NCBI RefSeq assembly: GCF_014635305.1
Contig: NZ_BMCS01000001.1
Span: 1,054,001 to 1,118,000, forward strand
Source: Williamsia phyllosphaerae
Lineage (GTDB): Bacteria; Actinomycetota; Actinomycetes; Mycobacteriales; Mycobacteriaceae
Length of the DNA: 64,000 bases
Direction of reading: 5' to 3'
In this document: positions 8,254-17,104 of the stretch, piece by piece
Position numbering within the stretch: position 1 is the first letter of the stretch
Layout: the number at the start of each line of letters is the position of its first letter
The notes under the pieces: model-generated
Database searches by the model: none
Seen by the model: the letters and a program-made list of their open reading frames with translations, nothing else
What the model was told of the DNA's origin: nothing
Translations under genes and position numbers: made by a program

Positions 8254-9141
8254 ATGCGTACAAATGATGATCAGTGGTCCATCACCGACAGCGTCGGACG
8301 TACCGCGCTCCTCGTCGCGCTCGGTCGGGCGCTCGAGACCCGTAGCGACGCTGCGCTGATCTCCGACCCCTACGCCGCGCAGTTCGTCGCCGATTCGGGC
8401 GAGACCGACCTCGCGCCCGAGCGCATCGAAGCGCTGCTCGATGCCGACGACGACCCCGCCATGACCCGCGCGATCGACCTGCTGCGCAACATGATGGCCG
8501 CCCGCACGCAGCGCATCGATGCGGCGCTGACCGCGGCGAACGACGACGGTTGCCTGCAGGTGGTGATCCTGGCCTCGGGCCTCGACGCCCGCGCGTACCG
8601 CCTCCCCTGGCGTCCGGGGACCACGGTGTTCGAGGTGGACCAGCCCGCCGTCCTCGAGTTCAAGAACCAGACCCTCGAACGACTCGACGCCACCACGCGT
8701 GCCACCCGCATCACGGTCGCCTGCGACCTGCGCGAGGACTGGTTGACGGCACTGACCGGGGCCGGCTTCCGATCCGACCGCCCGACGGTCTGGCTCTGCG
8801 AGGGGCTGCTGCCGTACCTCACCTCGGCCGACCAGGAGCGCCTGCTGACGACCATCGGGACGGCGGCACCCGTCGGTAGCACGCTGGTCTTCGACGTCCC
8901 GCGTGCGTCGTTCGACCTGGGCCAGATGGACTTCCAGGCGCAGGCCTTCGGCGTCGAGATCGACGAGCTCATGCTCGATGTCGGTGAGTTCGCGGCACAG
9001 GACTGGCTCGAGGGCAACGGATGGACGACGGGCTCCGACTCGATCGGCGCGCTGCTCACGTCGTACGGCCGGTCCAGCGCCGTGCTCACCGACGACACCG
9101 CCGGCGACGCCATCGATCTGGTTGTCGCACAGCGGCGCTGA
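8254..9141 (+). CDS. Class I SAM-dependent methyltransferase (TIGR00027 type)
   Basis: A 295-residue putative S-adenosylmethionine-dependent methyltransferase of the leucine carboxyl methyltransferase-like family that is expanded in mycobacteria. The SAM loop reads VVILASGLDARAYRL near residue 105, followed by the acidic strand end FEVDQPAVLEFK. The LCEGLLPYLT segment typical of the family lies near residue 187. The N-terminal SVGRTALLVALGRALET segment is also characteristic. It begins three bases after yccF but is preceded by no strong ribosome site. The substrate is unknown; many paralogues are suspected to act on lipids or small acids. Confidence 0.88.
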   Translation: MRTNDDQWSITDSVGRTALLVALGRALETRSDAALISDPYAAQFVADSGETDLAPERIEALLDADDDPAMTRAIDLLRNMMAARTQRIDAALTAANDDGCLQVVILASGLDARAYRLPWRPGTTVFEVDQPAVLEFKNQTLERLDATTRATRITVACDLREDWLTALTGAGFRSDRPTVWLCEGLLPYLTSADQERLLTTIGTAAPVGSTLVFDVPRASFDLGQMDFQAQAFGVEIDELMLDVGEFAAQDWLEGNGWTTGSDSIGALLTSYGRSSAVLTDDTAGDAIDLVVAQRR

Positions 9142-9203
9142 GCGTCACCCACCGTTCACACGCACGCCGTTCCGAGGACACCGGCGTAGGTCATAATTTC
9201 TCA

Positions 9204-9626
9204 ATGCTAACGAACTTGTGGGCGCGCCCCGCCTCGTCCCGGACCCCCGTCTCCCGCTTCGGCGTGCTCGCCGGACTCGTCGCCGCAGGCGCGATCGCGG
9301 TGTCCACCCCCGGAGCGGCCGACGCCGCCATCTCCTCGTGTGCACTTTCGTCGCTGCCCTCGCAGGCGACGACGACAGTGAATCTGATCCACCAGGGCGG
9401 GCCGTTTCCCTACCCCAACAACGACGGCGTGGTCTTCAGCAACCGTGAGGGCATCCTGCCCTCGCAGTCGTCGGGTTACTACCACGAGTACACCGTGCCC
9501 ACCCCCGGTGCCAGCACGCGCGGCGCGCGGCGAATCGTCACCGGCGGAACGCCACTCACGTCTCCCCCGCGCTACTACTACACCGGAGATCACTACGGCT
9601 CGTTCTGCTCCGTCACCGGTGCGTGA
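9204..9626 (+). CDS. Secreted guanyl-specific ribonuclease (RNase Sa/N1 family)
   Basis: A 140-residue precursor. Residues 1-42 form a secretion signal ending near AADA, leaving a mature domain of about 100 residues that closely follows Streptomyces RNase Sa. It has the GPFPYPNNDGVVFSNREG segment, the catalytic Glu in GYYHEYT, Arg in TRGARR, and the general-acid His in TGDHYGSF. Cysteines near the N- and C-terminus of the mature domain could form the family's disulfide. It cleaves single-stranded RNA after G, outside the cell. A barstar-like inhibitor gene follows 36 bases later. The start has only a weak ribosome site; the signal peptide supports the choice. Confidence 0.9.
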   Translation: MLTNLWARPASSRTPVSRFGVLAGLVAAGAIAVSTPGAADAAISSCALSSLPSQATTTVNLIHQGGPFPYPNNDGVVFSNREGILPSQSSGYYHEYTVPTPGASTRGARRIVTGGTPLTSPPRYYYTGDHYGSFCSVTGA

Positions 9627-9662
9627 TCGACGCGGGCACGACGCCGCGGGATACTGCCTGTC

Positions 9663-9968
9663 ATGACCGGTGACACCGTGCGTTACGAGATCGACGGTTC
9701 GGCCATCTCGTCGGCCGCCGACTTCTACGCCGAGATCGGGCGCGCGGTGAACGGACCGGGCGGCTACTTCGGCTCGAACCTCGATGCGCTCGCCGACTGT
9801 CTGCGTGGCGGTTTCGGGACCCCGGAGTCCGGCGACTTCGAATTCGTGTGGCGTGACAGCGCCACGACGCGCGCACAACTGGGCGTGTCCGCGGCCGATG
9901 AACCGCCGATGATCGACCGGGTCGTCGAGGTGTTCTCCGATGTCGGGGTACCGCTCACCCTGAGCTAG
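9663..9968 (+). CDS. Barstar family ribonuclease inhibitor
   Basis: A 101-residue cytoplasmic protein. Barstar features include the opening strand and YEIDGSAI, a DFYAEIGRAV helix, and the inhibitory loop/helix segment GGYFGSNLDALADCL, where barstars plug the RNase active site with an acidic residue. A downstream segment reads FEFVWRDS. It follows the secreted RNase gene on the same strand and is expected to protect the producer from enzyme folded inside the cell; barstar homologues inhibiting RNase Sa are known in Streptomyces. Its last four bases overlap the convergent ligB stop. Confidence 0.92.
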   Translation: MTGDTVRYEIDGSAISSAADFYAEIGRAVNGPGGYFGSNLDALADCLRGGFGTPESGDFEFVWRDSATTRAQLGVSAADEPPMIDRVVEVFSDVGVPLTLS

Positions 9969-11485
9969 GACGCAGGCCCGCCGGCGCGGAGCTCGCGGAC
10001 ACTGTCGATCGTGTCCGCGTCGGCGGCGGTCTTGTCGGGTCGGTACCGCAACACCCGCGCGAACCGCAGCGCGACACCGCCGGGGTACCGCGAGCTGGTC
10101 TGCGCACCGTCCAGTTCGATCTCCACCACGATCTCCGGGTGGAGGTAGACGGTGTGCTGATCGCGGTCGCGTTCGTGGCGCGGGAACTCCTCGGTCTGCC
10201 ACCGCAACAGCTCGTCGGTCAGCCCCTTGAACGTCTTCCCGACCATGATCGGGGGTCCGCCGTCGGGGTCGCGGGCACCGAGGTGCAGATTCGACAACCA
10301 CCCCGTCCGTCGGCCGTACCCCCATTCCGCGGCCAGCACCACGAGATCCAGCGTGTGCTCGGGTTTGATCTTCAACCAACTCTTGCCGCGCCGGCCCGCC
10401 GCGTAGACGGAGTCGAGCGACTTCGCCATCGCGCCCTCGTGTCCGGCGTCGATGGCCGCCTCGAAGTGGGCCTGGGCCTGCTCGGCGTCCGGACGGATGA
10501 CCGAGGGGATCCGATGCTCACCGGCGACCGCGTCCAACGCGGCGATCCGACGCTCGAGGGGCTCGTCGAGCAGGTCGACGCCGTCGAGGTGCAGGCAGTC
10601 GAAGAAGTACGGGCGCAGCAGGAGTTCACCCTCGGCCGACCCGAACCGGCTCATCGTCTCCTGGAACGGGCGCGGCCGACCGGAGTCGTTGAGCGCCAGC
10701 GTCTCCCCGTCGAGGACAACCGAGGTGCACGGCAACGCACGCACCAGCTCGACGAGCTCGGGCACCGACGAGGTGATGTCGCGCAGGGTACGGGTGACGA
10801 TCAGGACGTCGTCGCCGTCGCGGTGCACCTGGATCCGCGCGCCGTCGAGTTTGTGTTCCACGACGAGGTCGGGGCCGAGTTGGGCATGCGCGGCGGCCAT
10901 CGACTCGCCGGGGGAGGCGAGCATCGGACGGATCGGCCGACCCACGGTGAGGCGGAACTCCGCCAGGGCCTCGGCCCCGTCGACCATCGCCGCACGGGCG
11001 GTCGCCCCGAGGTCACCGGAGAGCATCACCGCGCGACGGACGACGGCCTGGGGGATGTCCGATGCTTGCGCGATGGCGTCGGTGGCAACACCCTCGAGCG
11101 CGCCCTGCCGGAGTTCTCCGGTGATGAGCCGGACCAGGAAGTCCTGTTCGTCGGCGGTCGCGGCACCGAGCAGCGACACCAACGCCTCGCGACGGCGTGC
11201 GGTCGACCCGCTCCCGGAGATGGTCGTCAGCCCGGTCAGGGCGGCATCGACATCACCCACCGACAGCGACGTCTCCGTGGCCGGTTCCGGTCGGGCCGCC
11301 GACAGGGTGCGCCACCCGATCCCGATCCGTCCCTGCCGGAGTTCGCCGGACAACCAGCCGACGACCGGGTGGACCTCGTCGGGACCGGCCGCTCGGATCA
11401 GCTCCGCGACCGCGGCGATCTTCGCCTTACGGCCGGACGTCGCACCGACCACACGAGACGTCTCGATCACATCGGCCAGGCGCAT
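9965..11485 (-). CDS. ligB: ATP-dependent DNA ligase LigB
   Basis: A 506-residue ATP-dependent DNA ligase like the accessory LigB of mycobacteria (Rv3062 type). It has an N-terminal DNA-binding domain (about 1-190), a nucleotidyltransferase domain with the adenylation motif EHKLDGARIQVHR (nucleophile Lys near 211), and an OB domain. Motif-like segments VVLDGETLAL and SWLKIKPEHTL follow in the expected order. It seals nicks using ATP, beside the essential NAD-dependent LigA, which is not in this window. The start lies three bases after the stop of the upstream SRPBCC gene, so the two are probably cotranscribed. Confidence 0.93.
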   Translation of the reverse strand: MRLADVIETSRVVGATSGRKAKIAAVAELIRAAGPDEVHPVVGWLSGELRQGRIGIGWRTLSAARPEPATETSLSVGDVDAALTGLTTISGSGSTARRREALVSLLGAATADEQDFLVRLITGELRQGALEGVATDAIAQASDIPQAVVRRAVMLSGDLGATARAAMVDGAEALAEFRLTVGRPIRPMLASPGESMAAAHAQLGPDLVVEHKLDGARIQVHRDGDDVLIVTRTLRDITSSVPELVELVRALPCTSVVLDGETLALNDSGRPRPFQETMSRFGSAEGELLLRPYFFDCLHLDGVDLLDEPLERRIAALDAVAGEHRIPSVIRPDAEQAQAHFEAAIDAGHEGAMAKSLDSVYAAGRRGKSWLKIKPEHTLDLVVLAAEWGYGRRTGWLSNLHLGARDPDGGPPIMVGKTFKGLTDELLRWQTEEFPRHERDRDQHTVYLHPEIVVEIELDGAQTSSRYPGGVALRFARVLRYRPDKTAADADTIDSVRELRAGGPAS

Positions 11486-11488
11486 GCG

Positions 11489-11923
11489 TCAGAGCTTCTC
11501 GACGACCTCGGTAATCTGCTTCACGGTCTTGCCCGCGATCTGCTGGAACACCAGCCACATGATCGGCTCGGCGATCTTGCCCGCCCCGTTCAACGACACG
11601 TTCGCGCGGTAGGTGATCTCGGTGCCGCCGCCTTTCGCGTCGGCGAAGGTGAGGTCGTCGCTGGTCACCGCGGTCTTGTTCGTGCCCTCGAACCGCAGGT
11701 GGTCGGCATCGTCACGGACCAGCGTGTAGTCGAGTTCGGTGGTCACACCGACGAGCTTGGACGTGTTGTGCCAGACGGTCCCGAGCGCCACGGGCCCCGG
11801 GGTGGTCTGGACGTTGTCCTGGCTACCCGGATCCCACTGCGTCGCGTTGGTGAAGTCGCGGAGATACCCGACCACCGTCGCGCGGTCTTTTGCCACCGTG
11901 AACGTGCGTGCTACCTGAACCAT
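11489..11923 (-). CDS. SRPBCC family protein (polyketide cyclase-like)
   Basis: A 144-residue soluble SRPBCC-fold protein. It opens with a V-x-V-x-R strand and the helix DRATVVGYLRDFTNATQWDP, and closes with the long amphipathic helix IAGKTVKQITEVVEKL typical of the fold. Related actinobacterial proteins are annotated as polyketide cyclase/dehydrase or lipid-binding proteins without demonstrated activity. It is three bases upstream of ligB in the same direction; no functional link with ligation is evident. It is not closely similar to the SRPBCC protein at 1305-1772. Confidence 0.8.
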   Translation of the reverse strand: MVQVARTFTVAKDRATVVGYLRDFTNATQWDPGSQDNVQTTPGPVALGTVWHNTSKLVGVTTELDYTLVRDDADHLRFEGTNKTAVTSDDLTFADAKGGGTEITYRANVSLNGAGKIAEPIMWLVFQQIAGKTVKQITEVVEKL

Positions 11924-11959
11924 GCCTCGATCGTAGTCGCGCCGACCGGACTCGATCGC

Positions 11960-12937
11960 TCAGAAGTCGCGGATGCTGCGATCGCTCGCGGGCTCGAAGT
12001 CCGGGATCCGACGCGCGGCGTCGACCACGGAGTAGCCGGACGCATCGCCGTTGAGCGACACCGATGGTCGACCGTCGACGCCCACCGGGATGTCGCCGGC
12101 CAGGGTGACCCGGTTGACCTTGCGATACGCCGAACCGAAGTCGGCGACACCGTAGTGCTGCGTGGAGCGGTTGTCCCAGATCGCCAGGTCGCCCGCGTTC
12201 CAGTTCCAGCGGAAGGTGTTGTCGGGGCGCTCGATTCGCGCCTGCAGCAGTCGCAGGATGTCGGCGGTCTCCGACGTCTTCAGTCCGACGAAGGACTCCA
12301 CGAAATGGCCGAGGGTCAGTGCACGCTCGCCGGTCTCGGGATGAACGCGTACCACCGGGTGCTCAGTACGGAAGACGGTCTTGTGGAACTCTTCGCGGTA
12401 CGCGGGGTCGCTGCTGTCGCCGACGGTCAGGTGCTCGGCGTAGTCGTAGTCGTTGGTGTGTACCGCGCGCAGGTTGTCGGCGAGGATGCGCAACGGCTCG
12501 GGCAGGGCCGCGTAGCCGGCCACCGTCGACGCCCACATCGTCGCTCCGCCGTACTCGGGCTGGACGACCGCACGCAGGATCGACATCTTCGGGATGCGGT
12601 CGACGAAGGTGACGTCGGTGTGCCAGGAGTTGGCCGCGCCCTCGAGCGGCAGGAGATCCTCGCCGCGGGACAGCACCGTGGGGTGTGCCTTGGTCGGGAC
12701 ACCCAGGCGCTGCCCGAACGCGTACTGCGCATCGTCGTCGATGTGGTGCTGGCCGGTGATGATCACGGCCTTGTGGACAGCGACGACGCGGGCGATCGCG
12801 GCCACGGTGGCGGCGTCGAGATCGGCGTCGATGTGGAGTCCGTCGATCCGCGCACCCAGGTTGTGTCCGAGTTTGGTCACGCGAAACGGAGTGCGCGTGG
12901 AGGACTGGACTCCGGGGGTCTCGAGTATCGCTGTCAT
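11960..12937 (-). CDS. TauD/TfdA family Fe(II)/2-oxoglutarate dioxygenase (AtsK/Rv3406-like)
   Basis: A 325-residue Fe(II)/2-oxoglutarate-dependent dioxygenase. The iron triad is visible as SWHTDVTF (His and Asp near 104-106) and NRSTQHYGVADFG (distal His). The 2-oxoglutarate-binding Arg region RKVNRVTLAGD follows. The stretch TEHPVVRVHPETGERAL resembles the alkyl-sulfate dioxygenases AtsK and mycobacterial Rv3406. The likely reaction is oxidative cleavage of a sulfonate or sulfate ester, freeing sulfite or sulfate. It is divergent from the betaine-type ABC importer, so the enzyme may instead handle an imported quaternary amine or sulfonate. GAAAGG precedes the ATG. Confidence 0.87.
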   Translation of the reverse strand: MTAILETPGVQSSTRTPFRVTKLGHNLGARIDGLHIDADLDAATVAAIARVVAVHKAVIITGQHHIDDDAQYAFGQRLGVPTKAHPTVLSRGEDLLPLEGAANSWHTDVTFVDRIPKMSILRAVVQPEYGGATMWASTVAGYAALPEPLRILADNLRAVHTNDYDYAEHLTVGDSSDPAYREEFHKTVFRTEHPVVRVHPETGERALTLGHFVESFVGLKTSETADILRLLQARIERPDNTFRWNWNAGDLAIWDNRSTQHYGVADFGSAYRKVNRVTLAGDIPVGVDGRPSVSLNGDASGYSVVDAARRIPDFEPASDRSIRDF

Positions 12938-13152
12938 GGTCGGCCTTTCACATAGCTATCCAGCCAGTTTTGCCGTGCGACGCACCACTTCGAAAGGTTT
13001 GGCGCATACTGATCGCAACCCGGTCGGCCGAAGGATCCTTTACGCCCGGCCACCAGCGGTCCACGTCGAGAACCCGGCGGATCACCGCCCATCTGCTCGC
13101 ATGATTCGACGTTTCCACCCCATTCAGGGGCATCAGCAGTGAGGATCGACTC

Positions 13153-13803
13153 GTGGATTCAGTGTGGACATACTTCACTGATCATCGCCGACAGCTGCTC
13201 TTCGACTCGTATCAGCACGTCAGCGCGGTGGTTCAGAGCGTCATCCTCGCGACCCTGATCGCATTGATCATCAGCATCGCGTCCTATCGCAGCGCCACCG
13301 CATCCGCGCTGGCCAACTCGCTGTCGTCGGTGATCCTGACAATTCCGTCATTTGCGCTCCTGGGCCTGCTGATCCCGATCTTCCATCTCGGAGTCACGCC
13401 CAGTGTCATTGCGCTGGTCCTCTATTCGCTCCTGCCGATCATCCGCAACACGATCGTCGCGCTCTCGTCGATCGATCCCGCCCTGATCGATGCCGCCCGG
13501 GGTACAGGGATGTCGCGCGTGCAGACGCTGTACCGCATCGAACTCCGACTGGCCTGGCCCGCCGTCCTGTCCGGGATGCGCGTCAGCTCGCAGCTGGCGA
13601 TGGGAATCCTGGCCATCGCGGCGTACGCGAAGGGGCCCGGCCTGGGCAACCTCATCTTCTCCGCGCTCGCCCGCATCGGCAGCCCCACCGCCATCCCGAT
13701 GGCGCTGACCGGAACCATCCTCATCGTCGTCCTGGCGCTGATTCTCGACGCCATCTACATCCTCATCGGCCGCCTCACGACGTCGAAAGGACTACGTGAC
13801 TGA
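13153..13803 (+). CDS. Betaine/choline-type ABC transporter permease (OpuCB/OpuCD-like)
   Basis: A 216-residue inner-membrane permease with about six helices, of the OpuC/ProW binding-protein-dependent family. The EAA-like loop contacting the ATPase is seen as DAARGTGMSRVQTLYRIELR near residue 113. It is the first gene of a four-gene importer. Its stop lies beyond the GTG start of the ATPase gene, giving an overlap. Substrates of such systems are glycine betaine, choline, carnitine or related osmolytes; the sequence alone does not settle which. It begins about 215 bases from the divergent dioxygenase gene. Confidence 0.9.
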   Translation: MDSVWTYFTDHRRQLLFDSYQHVSAVVQSVILATLIALIISIASYRSATASALANSLSSVILTIPSFALLGLLIPIFHLGVTPSVIALVLYSLLPIIRNTIVALSSIDPALIDAARGTGMSRVQTLYRIELRLAWPAVLSGMRVSSQLAMGILAIAAYAKGPGLGNLIFSALARIGSPTAIPMALTGTILIVVLALILDAIYILIGRLTTSKGLRD

Positions 13804-14998
13804 CATGACCACCTCCCAGAAGGCAGTTCCCCAACGCGCGGAAAACGCGGCCGGGGTCGACATCGTCCTCGATTCGGTGACCAAGCGGTACCCCGGTCAG
13901 AAGGCCGCGGCGGTCGACGACTTCTCCCTCACCATCAACGCCGGCGAGATCGTCGTGTTCGTCGGACCCTCCGGGTGTGGCAAGACCACCACGATGCGGA
14001 TGATCAACCGGTTGATCGAACCCACCTCGGGGTCGATCTTCATCGGCGGCAAGGACGCACTGTCCATCCCGGCCAACGAATTACGCCGCTCCATCGGCTA
14101 CTCCATCCAGCAGGCCGGTCTGTTCCCGCACATGACGATCGCGCAGAACGTCAGCATGGTGCCGAGTCTTCTCAAGTGGGACAAGAAGAAGACCGCGGCC
14201 CGCACCGAGGAGATGCTGCACCTCGTCGGCCTCGACCCGGCCATCTACCTCAACCGGTTCCCGCGCCAGCTCTCCGGTGGTCAGCAACAGCGTGTCGGTG
14301 TCGCCAGAGCGTTGGCCGCCGATCCCCCGGTGCTGCTGATGGACGAGCCGTTCGGTGCTGTCGACCCCATCACGCGAGCGTCGTTGCAGGACGAGCTGAT
14401 CCGGCTGCACGCCGAGATCGGCACCACGATCGTGTTCGTCACCCACGACTTCAGTGAGGCCGTGAAGCTCGGTGACAAGATCGCCGTACTCGGTGATCGG
14501 TCCACCGTCGAGCAGTACGACACCCCCGAGGCGATCCTGGCCAACCCGGCCACCGAGATGGTCGCCGGATTCGTCGGCGGCGGCGCACTTCTGCAGCAGC
14601 TCGGGTTGGTGCGCGTGCGTGACGTCGACCTACAGCAACGCCCGACGGCCCACGAGAACGATCCGGTCGACGATCTCGCCCGTGCCATCGACGCGACCGA
14701 CGACAACTGGGGGATCATCCTCGACGATCGCGACCGGCCGGTGCGCTGGGTACGCGACCACCACCTGCGCAACGCCCGATCGTTGCGCGACAACGGAGTT
14801 CCCGCCGACCTGGTGTCCATGTCGTCGACGCTGCAGCAGGCGCTCGAGGCCATCCTGTCCACCGGTTGCGTCTCGGCCATCGTCACCGGCAAGAACGGGA
14901 GATACGAGGGCATCGTGACCATCGAGACCCTGATGGCCGCGATTCGTGACATCCGTGTGGAGACCGGACCCGACGCCGAAGCGAGGGAACCGGAATGA
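13796..14998 (+). CDS. Betaine/choline-type ABC transporter ATP-binding protein (OpuCA-like)
   Basis: A 400-residue ATPase. Walker A reads GPSGCGKTTTMRM near residue 60, the signature LSGGQQQRVGVARAL near 160, Walker B VLLMDEPFGAVDP near 180, and the switch His in FVTHDF near 213. A C-terminal CBS-like region (about 280-390, with DNWGIILDDRDRPVRWV and AIVTGKNGRYEGIVT) resembles OpuCA. In that protein it senses ionic strength or cyclic di-AMP. The GTG at 13796 is favoured because AAAGGA lies at the right distance; an ATG nine bases further is the alternative. It overlaps both neighbouring permease genes. Confidence 0.92.
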   Translation: MTDMTTSQKAVPQRAENAAGVDIVLDSVTKRYPGQKAAAVDDFSLTINAGEIVVFVGPSGCGKTTTMRMINRLIEPTSGSIFIGGKDALSIPANELRRSIGYSIQQAGLFPHMTIAQNVSMVPSLLKWDKKKTAARTEEMLHLVGLDPAIYLNRFPRQLSGGQQQRVGVARALAADPPVLLMDEPFGAVDPITRASLQDELIRLHAEIGTTIVFVTHDFSEAVKLGDKIAVLGDRSTVEQYDTPEAILANPATEMVAGFVGGGALLQQLGLVRVRDVDLQQRPTAHENDPVDDLARAIDATDDNWGIILDDRDRPVRWVRDHHLRNARSLRDNGVPADLVSMSSTLQQALEAILSTGCVSAIVTGKNGRYEGIVTIETLMAAIRDIRVETGPDAEAREPE

Positions 14999-15759
14999 CC
15001 ACCACCGTCGACACCGAGGTCGCCAAGGGCGAGGGCAGACTCCGTCTGTTCATCCAGCCCGTCCTGGTGCTGATCGTCGCTGCGGCCGTCCTGACCTGGG
15101 CGTTCACCCGCGACCTCACCGCGACGCAGAAGGAGACCATCAACGGCTCCAACGTGAGTTCGTTGGTCTGGCAACACCTGGTGATCAGTCTCGTCGTCGC
15201 CGCGATCGTCGTCGCCATCTCGGTTCCGCTCGGAACGGTGTTGAGCCGACCCCGTTTCCACCGTCTCGCCCCGATTGCCATCGCGATCGCGAACATCGGT
15301 CAGGCCACGCCGGCGATCGGCCTGCTGGTTCTCCTGTTCCTCTGGACCGCCACGACCGGGTTCTGGATCGGTGTCATACCGATCGCGATCTACTCGTTGC
15401 TGCCGGTGCTCGCCAACACCCTGCTGGGTTACGAGCGCGTCGATCCCGCCGTGATCGACGCCGGTCGGGGTCAGGGCATGTCGAAGATGGGAATCCTGGT
15501 GCGCCTGGAGTTCCCGCTCGCCATCCCCTACATCCTGGCCGGGCTCCGGACCTCGCTCGTGCTCGCGGTCGGCACCGCGACCCTGAGCTTCCTCGTCGAC
15601 GCCGGTGGCCTCGGCATCCTCATCGACACCGGCTACAAGCTGCGCGACAACGTCGCCCTGGTGCTGGGCAGTGTGCTGGCCGCATGTCTGGCACTGATGG
15701 TCGACTGGGCCGGGGCATTGGCCGAACGCTGGCTGGGACCAAAGGGATTGCGAGTATGA
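14995..15759 (+). CDS. Betaine/choline-type ABC transporter permease, second subunit
   Basis: A 254-residue permease related to the product of the first gene of this operon but with an N-terminal helix and about 40 residues of periplasmic-side sequence added. The ATPase-contact loop reads DAGRGQGMSKMGILVRLEFP near residue 158. Two different permeases, one ATPase and one lipoprotein form a complete OpuC-type importer. The start overlaps the ATPase stop by four bases and its own stop overlaps the binding-protein ATG by four, so the operon is translationally coupled throughout. Confidence 0.92.
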   Translation: MTTTVDTEVAKGEGRLRLFIQPVLVLIVAAAVLTWAFTRDLTATQKETINGSNVSSLVWQHLVISLVVAAIVVAISVPLGTVLSRPRFHRLAPIAIAIANIGQATPAIGLLVLLFLWTATTGFWIGVIPIAIYSLLPVLANTLLGYERVDPAVIDAGRGQGMSKMGILVRLEFPLAIPYILAGLRTSLVLAVGTATLSFLVDAGGLGILIDTGYKLRDNVALVLGSVLAACLALMVDWAGALAERWLGPKGLRV

Positions 15760-16790
15760 CAACCACATTGCGACACCGAGACCGACGGCCGGGACGCGTT
15801 CGCCGCGCACTGAGAGCCACCACCCTGCTCGCGGCCGTCGCCTCGATGACCGCTGCGATCGGGGCCTGCGGACTCGCCTCCGGCAGTACGCCACCGTTCA
15901 CGGTGGGGGCCGGATCGATCAAGAACATCCCCGCGCTCGACGGGGTGAAGGTGACCGTCGGCTCCAAGGAGTTCACCGAACAGGTCATCCTCGGATACAT
16001 CATCGAGTTCTCGTTGATGGCGGCCGGTGCCGACGTACGCGACCTCACCAGCATCGTCGGATCGCGCAGTACCCGCGACTCGCAGACGCAGGGCCAGGTC
16101 GACATCACCTACGAGTACACCGGTACCGGGTGGATCAACTACCTGGGCAACGAGAAGCCGATCCCGGACGCGACCAAGCAGTTCGAGGCGGTGCGCGACG
16201 AGGACCTGAAGAAGAACGACATCGTGTGGACCGCGGTCGCACCGATGGACAACACCTATGCACTGGCGGCCAGCCCCGAGGTCATCAAGAGCACCGGGGT
16301 GAAGACGCTGAGCGAATACGGAGCGCTGGTCAACAAGAACCCGGGTGCGGCGCAGACCTGTCTCGAGACCGAGTTCCGGAGTCGCCAGGACGGATTCCCG
16401 GGTGTGGCGAGCACATACGGCTTCCCGGTTACCAAGGCCCAGGTGTCGATCCTCCAGACCGGCATCATCTACCAGGCCACCGCGGACGCGAGTCAGTGCA
16501 AGTTCGGTGAGGTGTTCACCACCGACGGGCGCATCAAGGCCCTGGGCCTGCAGCTCCTCACCGACGACAAGCAGTTCTTCCCGCACTACAACGCAGCGAT
16601 CGTGATGCGCGAGGCCTACGCCAAGGAGCACCCCGACATCGCGAAGGTGATGACGCCGGTCTCGGACAAGCTGACCAACGACGTGATCACCGACCTCAAC
16701 CTGCAGGTCGATGTCCAGGGCAAAGAGCCCGCTGAGGTCGCGCGGGACTGGCTGGTCAAGGAAGGGTTCGTCAGCAAGGAGTCGTCCTGA
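15756..16790 (+). CDS. Betaine/choline-type substrate-binding lipoprotein (OpuCC/ProX-like)
   Basis: A 344-residue lipoprotein that captures the substrate outside the membrane for the upstream ABC permeases. An Arg-rich start and hydrophobic segment end at a lipobox with Cys near residue 35 (AIGAC). The mature protein opens with VTVGSKEFTEQVILGYI and includes GQVDITYEYTGTGWINYL, hallmark segments of the OpuAC/ProX-type fold for quaternary amines. The ATG at 15756 overlaps the permease stop (ATGA). The frame extends further upstream but this start gives a complete lipoprotein signal. Substrate identity would depend on the aromatic cage, which cannot be resolved here. Confidence 0.9.
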   Translation: MTTTLRHRDRRPGRVRRALRATTLLAAVASMTAAIGACGLASGSTPPFTVGAGSIKNIPALDGVKVTVGSKEFTEQVILGYIIEFSLMAAGADVRDLTSIVGSRSTRDSQTQGQVDITYEYTGTGWINYLGNEKPIPDATKQFEAVRDEDLKKNDIVWTAVAPMDNTYALAASPEVIKSTGVKTLSEYGALVNKNPGAAQTCLETEFRSRQDGFPGVASTYGFPVTKAQVSILQTGIIYQATADASQCKFGEVFTTDGRIKALGLQLLTDDKQFFPHYNAAIVMREAYAKEHPDIAKVMTPVSDKLTNDVITDLNLQVDVQGKEPAEVARDWLVKEGFVSKESS

Positions 16791-16828
16791 CCCGCTGACG
16801 ACCCGGTCAGGTCAGGTCGCGACGAGCG

Positions 16829-17104
16829 TCAGATCTGACCGATCGGGACGGGCTCGGCGACGCCGTCGGCCGACACGCGAACCGCGTGCGCGGCGTCGCG
16901 CAGACCGTCGGTACCTACCACCAGCGCGCCGTCCGGACGCTGGACGATCGTCGTCATGCGACCGTCGCGGCTCAGCAACTCGATGACCCGTTCGCCGGGC
17001 CGGCCCATGGCGTCGACCAGGACGCCGGCATGTCCACTGAGTCCGATGACCACGGTCTGTACCACCGACCCGGTCTCACCGGCCGTCATACGGTTGTCAT
17101 TCAC
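16829..17104 (-). CDS. Small protein of unknown function, paralogue of the 18490-18690 product
   Basis: A 91-residue soluble protein that I do not recognise. Its C-terminal 45 residues align with the small protein encoded at 18490-18690: both share the pattern T-[IL]-V-Q-x2-DG-[AS]-L-x3-TD, then AVRV-x2-DG. The N-terminal half (VVQTVVIGLSGHAGVLVDAMG) is extra. No signal peptide or membrane helix is visible. It ends about 40 bases from the stop of the binding-protein gene, convergent with it. A GAGTGA stretch precedes the ATG. It lies on one side of the TetR/nitroreductase-like pair, with its paralogue on the other. Confidence 0.6.
   Translation of the reverse strand: MNDNRMTAGETGSVVQTVVIGLSGHAGVLVDAMGRPGERVIELLSRDGRMTTIVQRPDGALVVGTDGLRDAAHAVRVSADGVAEPVPIGQI

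Noticed and set aside
10139..12955. Long plus-strand frame opposite ligB, SRPBCC and the dioxygenase
   Set aside because: It spans three well-supported minus-strand genes and a gap and has no recognisable motif; it is a GC-driven antisense frame.
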